Assembly: GCA_017451975.1 (NCBI GenBank)
Contig: JAFTNI010000253.1
Span: 1-10,179 of the forward strand
Direction of reading: 5' to 3'
From: Clostridia bacterium
Lineage (GTDB): Bacteria > Bacillota > Clostridia > Oscillospirales > CAG-272
Length of the DNA: 10,179 bases
Part shown: piece by piece, positions 6,982 through 10,179 of the stretch
Position numbering within the stretch: position 1 is the first letter of the stretch
How the letters are laid out: the number at the start of each line of letters is the position of its first letter
Notes under the pieces: model-generated
What the model was told of the DNA's origin: nothing
What the model saw: only the letters and a program-made list of their open reading frames with translations
Database searches by the model: none
Program-made: the position numbers and the translations under genes

Positions 6982-8934
6982 TTAGATTTCGTTGTATATA
7001 AAAATTTTTGCCTTTCGTTTTTCCGCGGTGCGAAGGCGTAGGCCGTGGGCAACAAGCTCCCTGCCGCTTACGGTAAACTCGCCTCCGTCGAGGTCGCGGA
7101 AGCGGTAACGCCTGCCGGCGCTGATGCCATATAGCTTGAAGGCCCCTTCCGTGTACACGCTCTTTTCACGCGTGAACACCTGCACCATGCCCTCGCCGCT
7201 TTCCGGCAGCGACCATTGCACGGCGCACCACGCGCTTTCGTCCGCCGTCGGCTTGGTAAGAAAATGCACGTCGCCTGCGAAATATCTTCGCACGGCGAGA
7301 TATTCCTCGCCGTATTTTTTGAGCAAAGCAGTTCCTTCGCCCACCTCAAAGGCTTCTGCGGCGGAAAACGCGTGGCAGAGGCGCAATCCGGGCGCATAGG
7401 CGCTTCGCAGTGCATATTCGTCATATGCCCTGCCGCTTCCCGTGCCGCTGTACGGCATCCATAGCGCAAAGCTCATATTGTGCACCTGCGCCGCCTCCGA
7501 TTTATAGTTCGCGGGGCAATAAACGTCGCTTCGCCAAAGCGGCAGGCTACGGCGCAAGGTTTCAATGTCAATGCGTTTGCCGCCGCTTGCGCAGTTGTCT
7601 ATCAATAGCTTCGGAAACCTTTCGCGCAGGGCGTCCCAAAGGCGGTAAAGGCCCATTACGTGCTTTATTTCCGTGATTCCCTGCCGTTTTTCTCCGTCGG
7701 CGTTACGCCAGACGGAAAGCGGATAAAAATTGAAATCCTGCCTGTAGCAACGGATATCAAGCGACTCGATCAGCTCGTACAGCATAAGATAGCAATATTC
7801 CCGCGCCTTGCTGTTGCCAAGGTTCAAAAGAAGGTTGGTTTCGCCCTCTCGCCCCGAGGAAATAAAATATTCGGGGTGCTCGCGCACAATGGGCGCGCTT
7901 GCACGAACGCGCTCGGGCTCGAGCCAAAGCAGAAATTTTTTGCCGCTTTTTCGTAGCCTTTCCGCAATATCGCGCATACCCTGCGGATGAACGTACGGGC
8001 TTACGCGAAAATCGCCCGTGTGCTCTGCCCAGTCGCCTTCAAATTCGTTTGGCGTGGGCAATGTGTCTCCGCCGTACCAGCCCGCATCCATCCACAGGTG
8101 ATCTGTGGGAATACCGCTTTCTTCGGCTGCATCTATGCGCGCAAGCACCTCGCGCGTGGGCATACCGCCCCAAACGCCGAGAGAAAACGGCACGTCTTCA
8201 TATGAGGCGACAGGCGAAAAATGAGCGCGCAGAAAGCGCCGCCATTTGTTTTGCCCGCTTTCAACGTCACCCTCGTAAGTCATTATGACCACGGACGACG
8301 TGCGTATTTTCTCGCCCGGATAAAGGCAAAAGCACGTGTCCTCCACCTTGCTTCTGAAGTTTACAGAGTCCTGCAAGCGTTCTATGCGGCAGTTCCACTG
8401 CCCCGTCCAGCCAACGGCGGCAATAAAGCCCGTGCCGCGGAAGCTTACGTTCCAGAAGGGTGCGCGCCCATCCGACGAGCGCCCGCTTATATTGCGAAAG
8501 CGCATGCTCTTTCCGGGGAAAAGATAATCCGGCATATTGAAGTTTATTTCGTCCACCTCGGCGGCAAAATCGCGCTCCCCCACGTTCGCGCCCAAGGGCG
8601 AACGCACCTCGGTCACTTCGCCACGCCCCGGGCAATATGCGCTGGGCGCGCGTTTTTCCTCGTGCGGAAAAGGCAGGTCCACGTCGGAATCCCAAAGCTC
8701 TGAAATAAGCTCCGTTTCCGCATTCCCCGTGTTTTCAAGCTCGTTTACCCATTCGTATGCATCGAAATCGGCATATTTCTTTGCCCTATTCGTAACGCGC
8801 AGACCTTTTTCAAAATCATATACTGTTATAAGCTCGTTTCCGCTTTCTTTTACAGATTTTGAAAAAGCGCGCTCGAAGGCGCGCTTTTCACCGTATACAA
8901 ACGAAAAACGGTTGTTATTTTTAAGGAATTCCAT
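6982..8934 (-). CDS. GH36-family alpha-galactosidase-like enzyme
   Basis: With the ATG at 8934 the protein has 650 residues, within the range of bacterial GH36 enzymes, and no signal peptide. Residues 1 to about 240 form the N-terminal beta-sandwich. The (beta/alpha)8 barrel carries HLWMDAGWYGG near 279-288, LWLEPERV at 336-343, CYRQDFN near 396-402 with Asp400 as probable nucleophile, DNCASGGKRID near 446-456, and WRSD at 467-470 with Asp470 as probable acid/base. Classical members have KWDMN rather than RQDFN, so this may be a different subgroup with altered specificity. The enzyme should release terminal alpha-galactose or a related sugar from oligosaccharides such as galactomannan side chains. 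The ATG is preferred over the upstream TTG at 8982, which lacks a ribosome binding site and would overlap the GTPase gene. The gene is visibly GC-richer than the plus-strand operon. Confidence 0.9.
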   Translation of the reverse strand: MEFLKNNNRFSFVYGEKRAFERAFSKSVKESGNELITVYDFEKGLRVTNRAKKYADFDAYEWVNELENTGNAETELISELWDSDVDLPFPHEEKRAPSAYCPGRGEVTEVRSPLGANVGERDFAAEVDEINFNMPDYLFPGKSMRFRNISGRSSDGRAPFWNVSFRGTGFIAAVGWTGQWNCRIERLQDSVNFRSKVEDTCFCLYPGEKIRTSSVVIMTYEGDVESGQNKWRRFLRAHFSPVASYEDVPFSLGVWGGMPTREVLARIDAAEESGIPTDHLWMDAGWYGGDTLPTPNEFEGDWAEHTGDFRVSPYVHPQGMRDIAERLRKSGKKFLLWLEPERVRASAPIVREHPEYFISSGREGETNLLLNLGNSKAREYCYLMLYELIESLDIRCYRQDFNFYPLSVWRNADGEKRQGITEIKHVMGLYRLWDALRERFPKLLIDNCASGGKRIDIETLRRSLPLWRSDVYCPANYKSEAAQVHNMSFALWMPYSGTGSGRAYDEYALRSAYAPGLRLCHAFSAAEAFEVGEGTALLKKYGEEYLAVRRYFAGDVHFLTKPTADESAWCAVQWSLPESGEGMVQVFTREKSVYTEGAFKLYGISAGRRYRFRDLDGGEFTVSGRELVAHGLRLRTAEKRKAKIFIYNEI

Positions 8935-8935
8935 A

Positions 8936-9880
8936 TCAATAGAAGGTTGCCACGGGCTGCTCGGGCGCTTCTGCCTTTTCAACGGAGATAGCTGTAAGCA
9001 CGGGGCCTTTTCTGCCGTAAACCTTGCTGTTCTTTATAACGATTTTCGCCGTGAGCGTCACCCAATCGCCGTGCTTTGCCGCAAAGCGAGAGGTACCCTC
9101 TACAAGCATTCCCGCATATTTGATATCGTCTACGCAGCAGGTCATAATATCTCTGCCTATAACGAAGGTATCCTTCGGGAGCGAGGGGTTTTTAGCCACA
9201 AGACCTTTTACCTTTACTGTTTTGCCGTGGTATTTATCGAGCTCCTCGGAAACGTCGCGGTACCAAATAGCAAAATCGTTATCGCCAACCTCTATAACGG
9301 GGGCGTCGATATCATACGGGAGGGGGTCTTCAATATCGTCGTATTCAGCGTGCCCGTCTTCATATTCATATGCGATATCTGCCGCGCGTGTAATACCGCG
9401 CACTATTGTATGGTACATCATTTTATCGTATTCGGGCGTAAAGCGGTTGAATACAACCAGGTCTGTGTTGTTTATCTTATCTACAACGAGCGAACGCATA
9501 TTTGCGTTATATTCAAAGAAGGTTTCGGAATCGCAGAACATCATAATCTGCGGAATAAGCCAACCGCGCGGAACGGCGGCAAAAAGGTCTGTTATAAGCC
9601 ACATACCGTTATATTCGCAAAGAACGCGCTCAGCGCCGTGCTTATCCTGCAAAGCCTGAAGGTTTATGGGGTTGAGCTCGCTTTTATCTTCGATCGTTTC
9701 AATGAAGATATTCTTATCTGCAAGGAATTCTTCGTCAAATTCCTCTATGCCTTCCTCGCAAAGCAAAAGAAGCGTTTTTGCGCCGTCGTCAAACTGACCT
9801 TCGGCTATAGTATCGTTGATAAATTTTGTTTTGCCGCCTTCAAGGAATCCGACAAAAAGGTAAAGGGGTGTTTCTTTCAT
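8936..9880 (-). CDS. CobW-like GTPase domain fused to a DUF1980 (YcgQ/TIGR03943-like) C-terminal domain
   Basis: The 314-residue protein starts with a P-loop, GFLEGGKT at 11-18, of the kind seen in the G3E/CobW group. CEYNG at 88-92 fits the Glu-containing Walker B/switch motif of that group. The guanine-specificity motif NKxD appears degenerate, LVVFNRFT at 142-149, so nucleotide preference is uncertain. Residues 172-188 are acidic with one His. From about 200 the protein resembles DUF1980: KVKGLVAKN, FVIGRDIMTCCVDD with Cys248-Cys249, and GDWVTLTAKI. DUF1980 proteins are known beside permeases (DUF318) and COG0523 GTPases thought to handle metals; here the two domains share one chain. No ribosome binding site is obvious; the start is 4 bases after the upstream gene's stop. 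The GH36 start lies one base after this stop. A metal-trafficking role is inferred, not shown. Confidence 0.82.
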   Translation of the reverse strand: MKETPLYLFVGFLEGGKTKFINDTIAEGQFDDGAKTLLLLCEEGIEEFDEEFLADKNIFIETIEDKSELNPINLQALQDKHGAERVLCEYNGMWLITDLFAAVPRGWLIPQIMMFCDSETFFEYNANMRSLVVDKINNTDLVVFNRFTPEYDKMMYHTIVRGITRAADIAYEYEDGHAEYDDIEDPLPYDIDAPVIEVGDNDFAIWYRDVSEELDKYHGKTVKVKGLVAKNPSLPKDTFVIGRDIMTCCVDDIKYAGMLVEGTSRFAAKHGDWVTLTAKIVIKNSKVYGRKGPVLTAISVEKAEAPEQPVATFY

Positions 9881-9884
9881 AACG

Positions 9885-10178
9885 TCACGCTTTCAGCTTA
9901 ACTCCGAAAAGCTCGGAAACAGCATCTTTATTGATTTTGGAGCCGATAACGCAAAGCTTGCCTATAACGTCAGGCTCGCCCGCGCGCACGTCTGCTTCGC
10001 CGGGAACAAAGTCAAAGTAGATAAACTTGCCGCATTCGCAGGCAACAATGCCCTTCGCGCGCAAAATTTTGCCGTATTTTTCTCCATCGTTAAGCGCTTC
10101 GAGCTTCTCTTTTATACCGTCGATAGTGAATTTCTTTGTGGTTTCCGCACCAATGCTTTCAAAGACCTCGTCGGCATG
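9885..10178 (-). CDS. CobW-family GTPase, C-terminal part (partial gene)
   Basis: Only the last 97 codons are in the window; the start lies beyond the right edge. The visible part begins HADEVFESIG and ends LFGVKLKA. It resembles the CobW C-terminal domain: GKILRAKGIVACECGKF followed by IYFDFVPGEADVRAG and DVIGKLCVIGSKIN. The GxxxRxKG and FDFVPG/IGKLCVIG pattern is typical of G3E-family proteins that insert or store metals. A CEC pair (Cys47, Cys49 of the visible part) may bind metal. The stop is 4 bases before the second GTPase gene, so the two are probably translated together. The GTPase domain itself cannot be seen. The identity of the metal cannot be told. Confidence 0.82.
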   Translation of the reverse strand, partial: HADEVFESIGAETTKKFTIDGIKEKLEALNDGEKYGKILRAKGIVACECGKFIYFDFVPGEADVRAGEPDVIGKLCVIGSKINKDAVSELFGVKLKA

Positions 10179-10179
10179 A

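Noticed and set aside
6097..7041. Open frame of 314 codons on the plus strand opposite GH130
   Set aside because: It is antisense to a GH130 gene with complete motifs and a strong ribosome binding site.
8935..8982. TTG start at 8982 giving a 666-residue GH36 protein
   Set aside because: It has no ribosome binding site and would overlap the GTPase gene by 47 bases. The ATG at 8934 gives a one-base junction like the esterase operon.
8537..9901. Open frame of 454 codons on the plus strand opposite the GTPase and the start of GH36
   Set aside because: It is antisense to two genes with recognisable motifs, and its translation shows no domain.

Overview
The window looks like chromosomal DNA of a gut-type low-to-mid GC Bacillota, probably a Clostridia relative. 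This is an inference from purine-rich ribosome binding sites, extended -10 promoters with TG dinucleotides, short intergenic gaps closed by stem-loop/T-tract terminators, and two secreted proteins with Gram-positive-style lipoboxes. I see no rRNA, tRNA, CRISPR array, insertion sequence or phage gene. Coding density is high and no gap exceeds about 160 bases.

Layout. (1) Positions 1-2166, plus strand: the C-terminal part of an M6-like (immune inhibitor A-type) metallopeptidase, then 9 bases later a lipoprotein made of two cyclophilin-type prolyl isomerase domains, then a perfect 16-bp terminator hairpin. (2) Positions 2174-4947, plus strand: a promoter, an unrecognised mostly helical 378-residue protein, a CE7-type acetyl esterase with an extra N-terminal domain, an unrecognised 108-residue protein joined to it by a one-base gap, and a terminator. 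(3) Positions 4967-5948, plus strand: a promoter overlapped by an inverted repeat, a CE4 (NodB-like) polysaccharide deacetylase lipoprotein, and a terminator that also serves the convergent operon. (4) Positions 5959-10179, minus strand, read right to left: the C-terminal end of a CobW-family GTPase, a second CobW-like GTPase fused to a DUF1980/YcgQ-like C-terminal domain, a GH36 alpha-galactosidase-like enzyme, and a GH130 mannoside phosphorylase-like enzyme.

How they may work together. GH36 (galactosyl side chains), GH130 (beta-mannosides) and the CE7 esterase (acetyl groups) fit the breakdown of acetylated galactomannan or glucomannan oligosaccharides inside the cell. The CE4 lipoprotein would act outside, on cell wall or glycan N-acetyl groups. 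The M6-like peptidase and the double cyclophilin look like an export pair: a secreted protease and a surface foldase. The tandem CobW proteins suggest metal handling; their close linkage to two glycosidases is unexpected. Nothing here amounts to a clearly new system. The least explained items are the 378- and 108-residue proteins flanking the esterase, and the GTPase-glycosidase operon.
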